Shown here one piece after another: positions 1 to 7,900 of a DNA stretch of 22,723 nt. The stretch's first letter is position 1. Each line of letters starts with the position of its first letter. The position numbers and the translations under genes were made by a program. This stretch comes from an uncultured Acetatifactor sp. Its GTDB lineage: Bacteria; Bacillota; Clostridia; Lachnospirales; Lachnospiraceae. Location of the stretch: contig CAJUGL010000056.1 of assembly GCA_910586515.1 (NCBI GenBank), forward strand, positions 1 to 22,723, given 5' to 3'. A model generated the notes under the pieces. It was not told the DNA's origin. It saw only the letters and a program-made list of their open reading frames with translations, and ran no database searches.

Positions 1-29
1 AGCCATTTTAGAGCCAACAGGCATAAAGC

Positions 30-68
30 AATCCCGGAAACGCCCATTTTATCAGTGTTTCCGGGATT
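30..68 (-). terminator. Hairpin terminator downstream of GMP synthase
   Basis: A perfect 12-bp inverted repeat (positions 30-41 with 57-68, arm AATCCCGGAAAC) begins 8 nt past the guaA stop codon. The loop is 15 nt. On the plus strand it is followed by TTTTAT; on the minus strand by the weaker GCTTTATG. It probably ends the guaA transcript and may act in both directions. Confidence 0.7.
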
Positions 69-75
69 TTATCCG

Positions 76-1368
76 TTACTCAAATTCTATTGTCGCCGGT
101 GGCTTGGGGCTCATATCATAGCAGACCCGATTCACATTCTCCACTTCAGCCAGAATGCGGTTCGTAATCCGCTCCAGCACATCCCAGTCCACCTTCTCCA
201 CAGAAGCCGTCATGGCATCCACGGTATTAATGGCCCGGATAATCACCATGTATTCAAACACCCTGGCGTTATTCTTCATGCCCACGGACTTGAAATCCGG
301 CACCACCGTGAAGTACTGCCATACCTTTTTATCCAGTCCGGCCCTGGCAAACTCCTCCCGCAAAATGGCATCGGCTTCCCTCACGGCTTCCAGACGGTCC
401 CTGGTAATCGCCCCCAGGCATCTTACGCCCAGGCCCGGTCCCGGGAAGGGCTGACGGTACACCATGTCATGGGGCAGTCCCAATTCCACGCCGCAGGCCC
501 GCACCTCATCCTTGAACAGCTGTTTCAGCGGCTCCACCAGTTCAAATTTCAAATCTTCGGGCAGTCCCCCTACATTGTGATGTGATTTCACCATCTTTGC
601 CGTCTTTGTGCCGCTCTCAATGATATCCGGATAGATGGTGCCCTGTCCCAGGAAGTCAATGCCTTCCAGTTTCCTGGCCTCCTCTTCAAAGACGCGGATG
701 AATTCCCCGCCGATGATCTTGCGCTTCTGCTCCGGATCAGCCACGCCTGCCAGTTTCCCCAGAAAGCGCTCGGATGCATCCACATAGACCAGGTTTGCAT
801 GAAGCTCATCCCGGAACACCTTCACAACACTTTCGGACTCATTCTTGCGCATGAGCCCATGGTTCACATGAACGCAGGTCAGCTGTGTTCCTATGGCTTT
901 GATGAGCATTGCAGCCACAACGGAAGAATCCACACCGCCGGAGAGGGCAAGCAGCACCTTCCTGTCCCCAACCTGCTGCCGGATCAGTTCCACCTGATCT
1001 TCAATGAAATTTTTCATATTCCAGTTGGTTTCCGCCTTGCAGGTGTCAAACAGGAACTTCTTCAATGCCTCCTGATCCGGCAGCGCAGAAAGGCAGTTGC
1101 TGCATTTTGACTGAGGATAATCCACAGAAATCATGGGATAGCCCAGTCCGTAAAGCTCCTCCCTGATCTGCACCTCCTGCCCGTCCACAACCCGGTTCTC
1201 TCCCCCGTTCAGGATCACGCCCTTCACATTGGGAAGCGCCGCCAGTTCCTCCGCCGTGATATCATGGGGATGAATCTCGCTGTAAACGCCAAGGTCACGG
1301 ATTTCCCTGGCCAGAACCGTATTCTGTGTGCTGCCCAGGTCCAAAATTACAATCAAGTCCTGTTTCAT
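76..1368 (-). CDS. guaA: GMP synthase with a truncated, catalytically dead amidotransferase domain
   Basis: GMP synthase makes GMP from XMP, ATP and a nitrogen donor in cytosolic purine synthesis. The ATP-pyrophosphatase half is intact: P-loop SGGVDS at residues 143-148, the QPFPGPGLGVRCLG segment, and a C-terminus ending KPPATIEFE. The protein is 430 residues, against about 510-525 for the family. The shortfall lies wholly in the N-terminal class I glutamine amidotransferase domain. It begins normally (IVILDLGSTQN, VILNGGEN) but jumps at residue 80 from YPMISVDYPQ to the LKKFLFDTC linker. That removes the GxCxG nucleophile, the FHPE His/Glu pair and about 95 residues. The enzyme can therefore not use glutamine by itself; free ammonia or a separate amidotransferase subunit is the inference. 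The ATG is preceded by GAAGGAGAAGAGG. It follows the GH3 gene by 61 nt with no clear promoter of its own. Confidence 0.93.
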   Translation of the reverse strand: MKQDLIVILDLGSTQNTVLAREIRDLGVYSEIHPHDITAEELAALPNVKGVILNGGENRVVDGQEVQIREELYGLGYPMISVDYPQSKCSNCLSALPDQEALKKFLFDTCKAETNWNMKNFIEDQVELIRQQVGDRKVLLALSGGVDSSVVAAMLIKAIGTQLTCVHVNHGLMRKNESESVVKVFRDELHANLVYVDASERFLGKLAGVADPEQKRKIIGGEFIRVFEEEARKLEGIDFLGQGTIYPDIIESGTKTAKMVKSHHNVGGLPEDLKFELVEPLKQLFKDEVRACGVELGLPHDMVYRQPFPGPGLGVRCLGAITRDRLEAVREADAILREEFARAGLDKKVWQYFTVVPDFKSVGMKNNARVFEYMVIIRAINTVDAMTASVEKVDWDVLERITNRILAEVENVNRVCYDMSPKPPATIEFE

Positions 1369-1429
1369 AAATCCTCTTCTCCTTCTTTGTCTATTCTGAT
1401 TTTTGTACTCTGATTTTCAGTATTCTTCA

Positions 1430-3568
1430 TTATCCAATGGTCAGCTCAAGCTTCTCCACTCTGTTCCCTGTCAGCTTTTCGCTTCTGGCATCGGGAGCCT
1501 GTCCGCCTATGTAGACACTGGCCTGCCCTTCCATAATCTGCAGCTTTCCTTCCTGGTCATACAGCCCGAAGCGTTCTGCAGGCAGATGAATTTCAGCCAC
1601 CTTTTCCTCACCGGGTTCCAGATGCAGCTTGCAGATTCCCTTCAGCTGCGCATTCGGTGTGCCTTCCCTCTCAATCTTCACATAGGCCTGCACGGTCTCG
1701 CCTCCGGCTGCAGAACCGGTATTTTTCACCGGGACACGGATGGTAACGCCCTTTTCCGTCACCTGATACGAATCCGCTTCCGCCTTTCCATAGGCAAAGC
1801 TTGTGTAGGACAATCCGTATCCGAAGGGATACAGCGCCTCTCCCGTCATGTAGCGGTAAGTCCTTCCCTTCATATTATAATCCTCGAAATCCGGCAGTTC
1901 CTCACAGGAACGGTAGAAAGTCACGGGCAGCTTTCCCTCAGGGCAGCGCTCCCCAAACAGGATCTCCGCTATGGCTCGTCCGCCTTCCGCTCCGGGATAC
2001 CATCCCTGCAGAATGGCCGGTACATGCTCGTCCGCCCAGTTTACCGCCAATGCGCTGCCGGACAAAAGCACAAGAATAGTCGGTTTCCCGCTTGCATAAA
2101 CCGTCTCCAGAATCTCCTGCTGAAGCCCGGGAAGATTCAGATCAGGCTTATCTCCGCTGCCGTACTCATTGTTGGCGTCGCCCTGTTCTCCTTCCAGACT
2201 GGCATCCAGTCCCAGGCACACCACCACCACATCACTGTAGCTGCAGACGCCTTTCACTTCCGATAAACGGTCATGCCTCTCCCCCAGGCCTTCCACTTTT
2301 TCATGATAGAGATGGCAGCCCTCGGAAAACATGACACGCACGTCACTTCCCAGGTAATCCTGAATGCCTTCGGAGATGGTCCAGTACCTGGAAGCCGTTC
2401 CCTCATAATTGCCCACCAACGCTTTCCGGTTATTGGCATTGGGGCCGATGACACCGATGGTTTTGATGGCGGATTTGTCCAGAGGCAGAATACCGTTTTC
2501 GTTTTTCAGCAGCACCACGCTCTTTGCCGCCACATCCCGGTTCAGCCTGCGCATAGGCTCGCTGTCCACCACATTGTACGGAATCCTGTCATAGGGATTT
2601 TCTTCCTTCTGATCTAATACGCCAAGCTTCATCCGGGCCGTGAACAGATTCACCAGAGCCTCGTCCAGACGCTTTTCATTCACCAGGCCTTCCCGCACTG
2701 CCTGTTTCAGGAAATGATACATACTGCCGCAGTTTAAGTCGCAGCCATTGTTCATGGCCATAGCCGCCGACTCCATGGGCGTATCCGTAATATGATGCCC
2801 TGCATGGAAATCCATAATGGCGCCGCAGTCGCTGACCACATGTCCCTCAAATCCGAATTCGCCCCGCAGGATTTCTTCCAACAGCTCATGATTGCCGCAG
2901 CAGGGCACACCGTTGATGCAGTTATAGGCTCCCATCACTGCCTCCACATGCCCCTCCTGGACACAGGCCTTGAAGGCTGCCAGATACGTCTCATAGAGGT
3001 CCTGTTTTCCCACTACTGTGTTAAAACTGTGCCGGACTCCCTCCGGACCGCTGTGTGCCGCGATATGTTTCACGCAGGCAGCCGCCTTCAGAAACTTCTC
3101 GTCATGTCCCTGAAGCCCCTTAATATAGCCGATTCCCATCCGGGAGGTCAGATACGGGTCCTCCCCGAATGTCTCATGTCCCCTGCCCCATCTGGGATCC
3201 CGGAAAATATTGATATTGGGAGACCAGAAAGTCAGGCCCTTGTAAAGCCCCGTATCCCCCTCCGCCTGCTGCATATTGAACTTGGCCCTGCCCTCTGTGG
3301 AGACGGCATCCCCCACCTGCTCCAACAGTTCCTCGTCAAAGGTCGCCGCAAGTCCGATAGCCTGGGGAAATACGGTGGCCACCCCCGCCCTTGCCACGCC
3401 GTGAAGCGCCTCGTTCCACCAGTTATAGGCCTTGATGCCAAGCCGCTCCACAGCCGGAGCCTCGTGCACAGTCTGCTCCACCTTCTCTTCCAGGGTCATC
3501 TGAGCCACCAACTCCCTGGCCCGCTCCCTGTACTCCCTGATTTTCCCTTGATTTTCCACAATGTCCAT
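1430..3568 (-). CDS. Glycoside hydrolase family 3 beta-glycosidase (beta-xylosidase-like)
   Basis: A retaining exo-beta-glycosidase that removes terminal glucose, xylose or arabinose units from oligosaccharides. Domain order is the GH3 N-terminal barrel (about 20-300), the GH3 C-terminal domain (about 340-570) and a fibronectin III-like domain (about 610-695). The barrel carries FGEDPYL, KHIAAHSG and VVSDCGA, whose Asp247 is the expected nucleophile. In the C-terminal domain LEGEQGD is the likely acid/base neighbourhood. The overall style (WWNEALHGVAR, DLNLPGLQQE) resembles plant-type and bacterial beta-xylosidases more than BglX, but substrate cannot be fixed from sequence. There is no signal peptide, so it should act in the cytosol on imported oligosaccharides. 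I chose the ATG at 3568 (712 aa) because AAAGAGG lies 7-8 nt upstream. An in-frame ATG at 3598 would add ten Arg/Met-rich residues and has a poor ribosome site. Confidence 0.93.
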   Translation of the reverse strand: MDIVENQGKIREYRERARELVAQMTLEEKVEQTVHEAPAVERLGIKAYNWWNEALHGVARAGVATVFPQAIGLAATFDEELLEQVGDAVSTEGRAKFNMQQAEGDTGLYKGLTFWSPNINIFRDPRWGRGHETFGEDPYLTSRMGIGYIKGLQGHDEKFLKAAACVKHIAAHSGPEGVRHSFNTVVGKQDLYETYLAAFKACVQEGHVEAVMGAYNCINGVPCCGNHELLEEILRGEFGFEGHVVSDCGAIMDFHAGHHITDTPMESAAMAMNNGCDLNCGSMYHFLKQAVREGLVNEKRLDEALVNLFTARMKLGVLDQKEENPYDRIPYNVVDSEPMRRLNRDVAAKSVVLLKNENGILPLDKSAIKTIGVIGPNANNRKALVGNYEGTASRYWTISEGIQDYLGSDVRVMFSEGCHLYHEKVEGLGERHDRLSEVKGVCSYSDVVVVCLGLDASLEGEQGDANNEYGSGDKPDLNLPGLQQEILETVYASGKPTILVLLSGSALAVNWADEHVPAILQGWYPGAEGGRAIAEILFGERCPEGKLPVTFYRSCEELPDFEDYNMKGRTYRYMTGEALYPFGYGLSYTSFAYGKAEADSYQVTEKGVTIRVPVKNTGSAAGGETVQAYVKIEREGTPNAQLKGICKLHLEPGEEKVAEIHLPAERFGLYDQEGKLQIMEGQASVYIGGQAPDARSEKLTGNRVEKLELTIG

Positions 3569-3609
3569 AGATAACCTCTTTCCGCGCATTCTGCGCAAAG
3601 TCTTCCGCT

Positions 3610-4227
3610 TTACAAGCCCTTTATCCTTTTCACATACACACCCTTTTCCCTGGCAAAACCCATTTTCTTCAGATATGCCTCATGCTTCAGAGGCTCCCGG
3701 GAATAGGTCAGGCTGTCCACGCCTAGCTCCGGCAGACGGGAATACAGATATTTCCCCACGGAACAATCCCTGTACTCCGGCGTGGAATAGTCCAACAGAA
3801 TCTCCAGGGCGCCGCCTTCCCGCCTCTTTCCAAGCAGAATGCCTGCAGGCGTCATCTTGTGGCAGACAAGACAGACCACATCCGCGTCTTCTGTCTCAAT
3901 CTCAAGCCCCGGAAAACAGCCCTCAATATCCTGTCCATAGTGCCGCAGAAACGCCTGAAGCACAGGACTGTCCTTTTTTTCCTCAATTAAAGTGTAATGT
4001 CTGTCCGGATGCCGCAGGCGGGCCAGATAATAGAGATTGATTCCCACCAGACAGAAATTCATCAGCGCTGTGGGATAAGAATGAATCAGCAGCGCATACA
4101 CTGCAAAAATCAGGCCGCCCGCGGAATTAATCACCCGCAGCTTCACCACGGAAGCCATTAAGAACGACACCAACACCAACGCTGATCCAAGATAGCCTAT
4201 GGTTTCTATGATCATTGAACTGTCCAT
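3610..4227 (-). CDS. YgjV-type membrane protein with C-terminal GNAT-like domain
   Basis: The 205-residue protein has two parts. Residues 1-70 hold two or three hydrophobic segments (IIETIGYLGSALVLVSFL, then SAGGLIFAVYALLI, then MNFCLVGINLYYLARL), matching the YgjV/Imp-YgjV family of small inner-membrane proteins of unknown role. Residues 75-205 are soluble and end like a GNAT acetyltransferase: DCSVGKYLYSRL followed by a KHEAYLKKMGF helix-turn typical of the acetyl-CoA fold. No substrate can be named. The ATG has a strong GAAAGGAGAGG upstream. It sits 41 nt before the GH3 gene and after two hairpins that follow the S1 gene, so it may share a transcript with GH3. Confidence is good for the membrane half and moderate for the GNAT assignment. 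Confidence 0.75.
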   Translation of the reverse strand: MDSSMIIETIGYLGSALVLVSFLMASVVKLRVINSAGGLIFAVYALLIHSYPTALMNFCLVGINLYYLARLRHPDRHYTLIEEKKDSPVLQAFLRHYGQDIEGCFPGLEIETEDADVVCLVCHKMTPAGILLGKRREGGALEILLDYSTPEYRDCSVGKYLYSRLPELGVDSLTYSREPLKHEAYLKKMGFAREKGVYVKRIKGL

Positions 4228-4282
4228 ACTGCCCCCTCTCCTTTCCCTGCTCCGAATCCCCTGCCGGTAAAAATGACAAATA

Positions 4283-4304
4283 AGGAGCGGAATTGCCCGC
4301 TCCT
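4283..4304 (-). terminator. Hairpin downstream of the S1-domain gene
   Basis: An 8-bp perfect stem (4283-4290 with 4297-4304, arm AGGAGCGG) has a 6-nt loop. On the minus strand it is followed by the T-rich stretch TTATTTGTCATTTTT. It lies about 45 nt past the S1 gene stop and just before the YgjV-like gene. It fits an intrinsic terminator separating these two genes. Confidence 0.6.
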
Positions 4305-4315
4305 CATCAATGGCC

Positions 4316-4334
4316 GTTCAGCACATCGCTGAAC
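4316..4334 (-). terminator. Second hairpin just after the S1-domain gene
   Basis: A 7-bp inverted repeat (4316-4322 with 4328-4334, GTTCAGC/GCTGAAC) with a 5-nt loop lies between the S1 gene stop and the stronger hairpin at 4283-4304. It has no T-run of its own. It may stabilise the mRNA 3' end or form a tandem terminator. Confidence 0.35.
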
Positions 4335-4348
4335 CGCCCTGTAAAACC

Positions 4349-5326
4349 TTACAATTTCAGACCTTTCAGCAAATCCCCAAGAGAGGTTCCCACGGATTTC
4401 CCGGAGCTGTACTGAGCGGCCACCTTCTCCTCCACAGGATCCGGCTCCGCATTCTCCTCCACGGCCTTCATGCTCAGGCTGATCTTGTTATTGTTGGTAT
4501 TCAGCACCTTGACTTTAACCGTATCGCCTTCCTTCAGCACTTCGGAAGGATTCTTAATGCGCTTCTGGCTGATCTGGGAAATATGTATCAGGCCGCTTAA
4601 GCCGCCCCCCAGATCTACAAATGCGCCGTAAGGCATCAGGCTCTCCACCTTTCCTTCCAGAACGGTGCCGGGAGCCATCATGGCGATCTTCTGGTTCATT
4701 TTCTCCGCCTCTCTCTCCTTCAGCACATCCCGGGCGGAAAGCACCAGTTTCTTCTTCTCCTTCTCCACGGTGATCACGCGCACGTCCAGGGTCTGGCCCA
4801 CAAAGGTACTCAGATCCTCCACATAGGACAATGCCAGATGAGACGCGGGAATAAAGCCCCTGATTCCCTCCAGGTACCCAACCACACCCTTATTGACGAC
4901 TTCGCTGACCTTTACAGGCAGAATGGCCTTCTCCTCCAGACAGGCATTCAGCTTATCCCAGCCCAACACTTCCTTCGCCTCCGCACAGGACAGAAGGATA
5001 TTGCCTGCTCCGTCGTCCCTCTTTATCACGGTGGCCTCTATCTTATCGCCTACATGTACATCATTTACAAGTGAAAAAGACGGATCCCTGCTCATGTCTG
5101 CTGCCTTGATGACACCGGGAGCATAGTAATTCAAATCCAGTGTAACTTCTTCCTCGCTGACGTGAATCACTGTACCGGAAAGAATATCTCCCTCGTTGAT
5201 CTTGCGGAAGGATGCCTCCAGCTCCTTGTCGTAGTCTGCCATGGTTTCCACAGGCTCTGCCGGTGCATTGGACGCCGCCGCGGTTTCCTCCGCCTCCGTG
5301 ATATTGTTCTTGATTTCTGTTTCCAT
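4349..5326 (-). CDS. S1 domain RNA-binding protein (ribosomal protein S1-like)
   Basis: Three S1/OB-fold RNA-binding repeats are visible at about residues 45-115, 133-198 and 219-287. The last is the most canonical, with GTVLEGKVESLMPYGAFVDLGG and then GLIHISQIS. An acidic, Ala/Glu-rich 35-residue leader precedes them and a low-complexity tail follows. Ribosomal S1 of Gram-negative bacteria has six such repeats. Shorter three- or four-repeat S1 proteins are usual in Firmicutes and are annotated as RpsA-like; some act in translation initiation, others in RNA turnover. I would not give a gene symbol. The ATG is well supported by AGGAGG 6-7 nt upstream. Hairpins at 4283-4334 follow the gene. Confidence 0.9.
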   Translation of the reverse strand: METEIKNNITEAEETAAASNAPAEPVETMADYDKELEASFRKINEGDILSGTVIHVSEEEVTLDLNYYAPGVIKAADMSRDPSFSLVNDVHVGDKIEATVIKRDDGAGNILLSCAEAKEVLGWDKLNACLEEKAILPVKVSEVVNKGVVGYLEGIRGFIPASHLALSYVEDLSTFVGQTLDVRVITVEKEKKKLVLSARDVLKEREAEKMNQKIAMMAPGTVLEGKVESLMPYGAFVDLGGGLSGLIHISQISQKRIKNPSEVLKEGDTVKVKVLNTNNNKISLSMKAVEENAEPDPVEEKVAAQYSSGKSVGTSLGDLLKGLKL

Positions 5327-5389
5327 AATACGCCTCCTACTCTTCCGTTACAGTCCCATGGCCCCTCAGATGTTTTGCAATGTAGTAAA

Positions 5390-5415
5390 TCCGGCAATGC
5401 AGGCTGTCCGGCAAT
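5390..5415. repeat. Short direct repeat upstream of the S1-domain gene
   Basis: The 9-mer TCCGGCAAT occurs at 5390-5398 and again at 5407-5415, 17 nt apart, in the leader between the AAA-ATPase gene and the S1 gene. This spacing could suit a regulator site or an RNA element, but chance is not excluded. The 140-nt gap around it has a weak promoter candidate (TGTACT, 17 nt, TAAAAT on the minus strand near 5430-5455). Confidence 0.3.
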
Positions 5416-5466
5416 TGGTATATAGGCTATTTTATCACGCATGGCGGGAAAAGTACAGGGAAAGTT

Positions 5467-7191
5467 TCAGTTGACTGTCTTATGGGCGCCTGCCCCAATC
5501 AATACTCTCTTTCCGCAGAACGCGAAGCCGTATTTCCGGATACGCTCCCCGGGAATCCCTTTGGCGGCCAGATTTGCCTGATAATTCTTCTCGTCAATCT
5601 GTTTCAGGGCGCTTTGCACCGTGTCCGACAGCTCCTTCTCGTCCTCGTCCTGTACCTTGAATTCTATGATAATTCCATCATTTTCCGAGATTCCAGTTTT
5701 CTGTCTCGGCTCCAACATCACATCATACCGTCCGAATCCGCTCTCCCGGTTCGACATGATTACATATTTGTCAGCAAGTTCCACCATCAGTCCCAGAACA
5801 AAACCATGATAAAACCGCTCCGGCGCTTTCTCAGAGGGCTTCGTCCCTGCATCAAAGCTGCTGAACATCTCTGCCGCTACCCGGTTCATATAAATGTTCA
5901 TGGCCTTCAAATCATCCAGTAACAGAGCCTTGACGAAATCATTGTAATCAGATGCCGCAGAATCGAACCAATCCCTCACCATATTCCGGAACATGACTCT
6001 GACTTCAAAATTAGTGAGCTCCAGCTCATAATCTTCCTTCCACTCCCCATACTTCGTCGTATGTGAATGGAAAGTCTTCACCTTCAGATAGCCGCCTGCA
6101 AGCAGCAGGCTCCAAATGGCGTTCTTTTTCGTGGACAGCTGATTATAGACAATCTGCTCGTCCATCTCCACTTGGATCGTCTCTCCCCGGAGCAGGCATT
6201 CAAAAGCCTTCTTCACATCCGCGCTGCCCTCCCGCACCAACTTCCCTGCAAGCCCGTTGGAACTGGTATTTGCCCAGTAAGCCCCCACTCTTCGATGATC
6301 AAGGAAATTGATGATGGACCACGGGTTATAGATATCCGACTTTTTACCGAATGTAAATCCGTCATACCAGTTCTTCACCTGGTCTTTCCGGTCTCCCAAC
6401 CCGTACTCGTCCAACGCATTGAACACTTCCTCCTCCGTAAAGCCAAAACAATCCGCATATTTTTCGGATGTGGTTGTCACTACCTGTAGATTGTTCAAAT
6501 CAGAGAATATGGACTCTTTACTAACTCTTGTGATTCCCGTCATCACGGCCCGCTCTAAATAAGGATTGGTCTTAAAGGCGGCATTGAACAGGCTTTTTAC
6601 GAAAGCCACCATCTCCTCCCAGTAGCCTCCCTCAAAGGCCTCCTGCATGGGCGTATCATATTCATCCAATAGGACGATAACCTTTTTCCCATAATATCTG
6701 CTCAGGAAATCCGACAGAGACCGCAGGGAAGCCGCAGCCGTGCTGTCCGACATCTCCGCACGCACCTCGCCATAATATGCCTTCTCTTTATCATTGAGCA
6801 GATTCCCCTCCAAAAGATAGTCATGCTTATTATACTGTTCCTCAATGACCCGGCACATGCTTTTCCTGGCCTCTGTAAAAGTATTCTCCTTTACGACTGC
6901 AAAGCTCAGGAACAGCACAGGATAAGTTCCCTGCAAAGCCCGGTATTCCTCCCTCTGCCATATAGAAAGCCCCTGAAAAAGCGCAGACTTGCCGGCATGC
7001 TTTAAATCAAAGAATTTCTCCAGCATGCTCATGTTCAACGTCTTTCCGAAACGCCTGGGACGGGCAATCAGTGTCACGCTGTCTCCGCTTTCCCACCATT
7101 CCCGGATGAAATCCGTCTTATCGATATAGAAATACCCGCGGCTCCGAATTACTTCAAAATCCTGATTGCCAATCCCTACTGTCCTCGCCAT
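5467..7191 (-). CDS. AAA-ATPase-like protein with C-terminal PD-(D/E)XK nuclease-like domain
   Basis: This belongs to a large family of predicted ATPases (AAA-ATPase-like domain followed by a DUF1703-type PD-(D/E)XK domain) that is abundant in gut Clostridia and Bacteroidetes and has no established cellular role. The 574-residue protein opens with the family signature GIGNQDFEVIRSRGYFYIDKT. It then has the P-loop RPRRFGKT (44-51), and an IVLLDEYDTP Walker B-like segment follows. Near the end GRYDVML (Asp490) and IIIEFKV (Glu510, Lys512) give the D...ExK nuclease-like core. The ATG at 7191 has GGAAGGAG upstream and lies about 55 nt past a good promoter. An in-frame ATG at 7242 would fall almost at the transcription start and has no ribosome site. 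It is separated from the glycosylation island and has no obvious link to it. Confidence 0.85.
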   Translation of the reverse strand: MARTVGIGNQDFEVIRSRGYFYIDKTDFIREWWESGDSVTLIARPRRFGKTLNMSMLEKFFDLKHAGKSALFQGLSIWQREEYRALQGTYPVLFLSFAVVKENTFTEARKSMCRVIEEQYNKHDYLLEGNLLNDKEKAYYGEVRAEMSDSTAAASLRSLSDFLSRYYGKKVIVLLDEYDTPMQEAFEGGYWEEMVAFVKSLFNAAFKTNPYLERAVMTGITRVSKESIFSDLNNLQVVTTTSEKYADCFGFTEEEVFNALDEYGLGDRKDQVKNWYDGFTFGKKSDIYNPWSIINFLDHRRVGAYWANTSSNGLAGKLVREGSADVKKAFECLLRGETIQVEMDEQIVYNQLSTKKNAIWSLLLAGGYLKVKTFHSHTTKYGEWKEDYELELTNFEVRVMFRNMVRDWFDSAASDYNDFVKALLLDDLKAMNIYMNRVAAEMFSSFDAGTKPSEKAPERFYHGFVLGLMVELADKYVIMSNRESGFGRYDVMLEPRQKTGISENDGIIIEFKVQDEDEKELSDTVQSALKQIDEKNYQANLAAKGIPGERIRKYGFAFCGKRVLIGAGAHKTVN

Positions 7192-7253
7192 GCCGAAATG
7201 CTCCTTCCGAAAAACTCCCCCGTCCAACGCCGCTTTTCTCATCCGCTGTCTTC

Positions 7254-7282
7254 AGTATAGCTTTTTCCGCAGGTAAAGTCAA
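7254..7282 (-). promoter_or_regulatory. Sigma-70-type promoter for the AAA-ATPase gene
   Basis: On the minus strand TTGACT (7277-7282) and TATACT (7254-7259) are spaced by exactly 17 nt. Transcription should start near 7247. The resulting leader of about 55 nt carries the GGAAGGAG ribosome site, which supports the start codon at 7191. Confidence 0.7.
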
Positions 7283-7305
7283 CGTACACTCCAAGGCAAT
7301 CCTTT

Positions 7306-7338
7306 CGATCTTATTGACTTTTTAAGTCAATAAGATCG
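7306..7338. repeat. Perfect 15-bp inverted repeat in the gene-free AT-rich stretch
   Basis: The arms at 7306-7320 and 7324-7338 (CGATCTTATTGACTT and its exact complement) leave a 3-nt loop. On the plus strand CTTTTT follows, as in an intrinsic terminator, but no plus-strand gene lies upstream. On the minus strand it is preceded by AAAAAG and followed by AAAGG. It sits 24 bp upstream of the AAA-ATPase promoter. It could be a terminator, an operator, or an insertion scar. The rest of 7243-7525 is AT-rich with no gene that I can support. Confidence 0.6.
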
Positions 7339-7525
7339 CTTTTTACTCAATTCATGACAATAGAATTTTGCTTTTGAATTCAATCGTATTTGCGCATATT
7401 GTTACCATGAGCGGCAAAGTCGCGAAAAATAACATGATTGAGATATTATCGGTCAAACAGGGGCCATAGAACATTGATAGAGCCCTCTCCCCTTCGTCTC
7501 AATTAGGAGCGAATTACGTTTTAAT

Positions 7526-7900
7526 TCAAAAATTTTTTTCTATTTCATCCCTCAGCCTTCCATATTCCTTTTCCTGGAATGAATTTTCCCGGCGGGACAA
7601 AAATGCACTCGCAGCTTCTTTTAACAAGTGCATCTTTTCCGGATTTCCTCTTTCCATAAAAAACATAATTGCCCTTTTCCGCTGTTCAAACATTTCCTGC
7701 TTTGATTTCTTCAGCCACCCATCCAATTGTGAGCTGTCCTGGGCACGCCTGTCCCATTCATATGAATGATCATCCAGATAGCAGATTCTATCGGCATATG
7801 ACAATATACAGGTAGTCCACGCCACATCGTCATAAGGAATAGACGGCATTTCCCATTTTTTCACAAGGGATAAGCGATATAATTTATTCCAGTCAACTAC
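7526..7900 (-). pseudogene. Out-of-frame C-terminal part of the Gtf3-GT2 glycosyltransferase
   Basis: Read in the -1 frame from the G-run at 7900-7903, the sequence gives VVDWNKLYRLSL, then IPYDDVAWT, ILSYADRICYLDD and HSYEWDR. This is the standard C-terminal part of a GT2 glycosyltransferase (a W-N-K-L-Y helix, an E/D-D acidic pair and the YxxR-type end). It joins exactly where the upstream frame stops at GGG TAG. One added G would restore a single protein of about 717 residues ending at 7526. The fragment has an ATG at 7864, but that falls inside the domain and lacks a ribosome site, so it is unlikely to be made alone. The last residues are charged (DEIEKNF). Confidence 0.8.

Noticed and set aside
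1403..3574. Long plus-strand frames opposite GH3 (up to 287 residues)
   Set aside because: No recognisable domain or consistent ribosome sites; the minus strand encodes a complete GH3 enzyme, so these are antisense shadows.
7192..7242. Start of the AAA-ATPase at 7242 (17 extra residues)
   Set aside because: It has no ribosome site and lies about 5 nt from the expected transcription start; the ATG at 7191 has GGAAGGAG and the family's usual N-terminus.
7526..7864. Stand-alone 112-residue protein gene starting at 7864
   Set aside because: The start lies inside a GT2 C-terminal domain without a ribosome site; homologous sequence continues upstream to 7900, so it is the tail of the frameshifted transferase.
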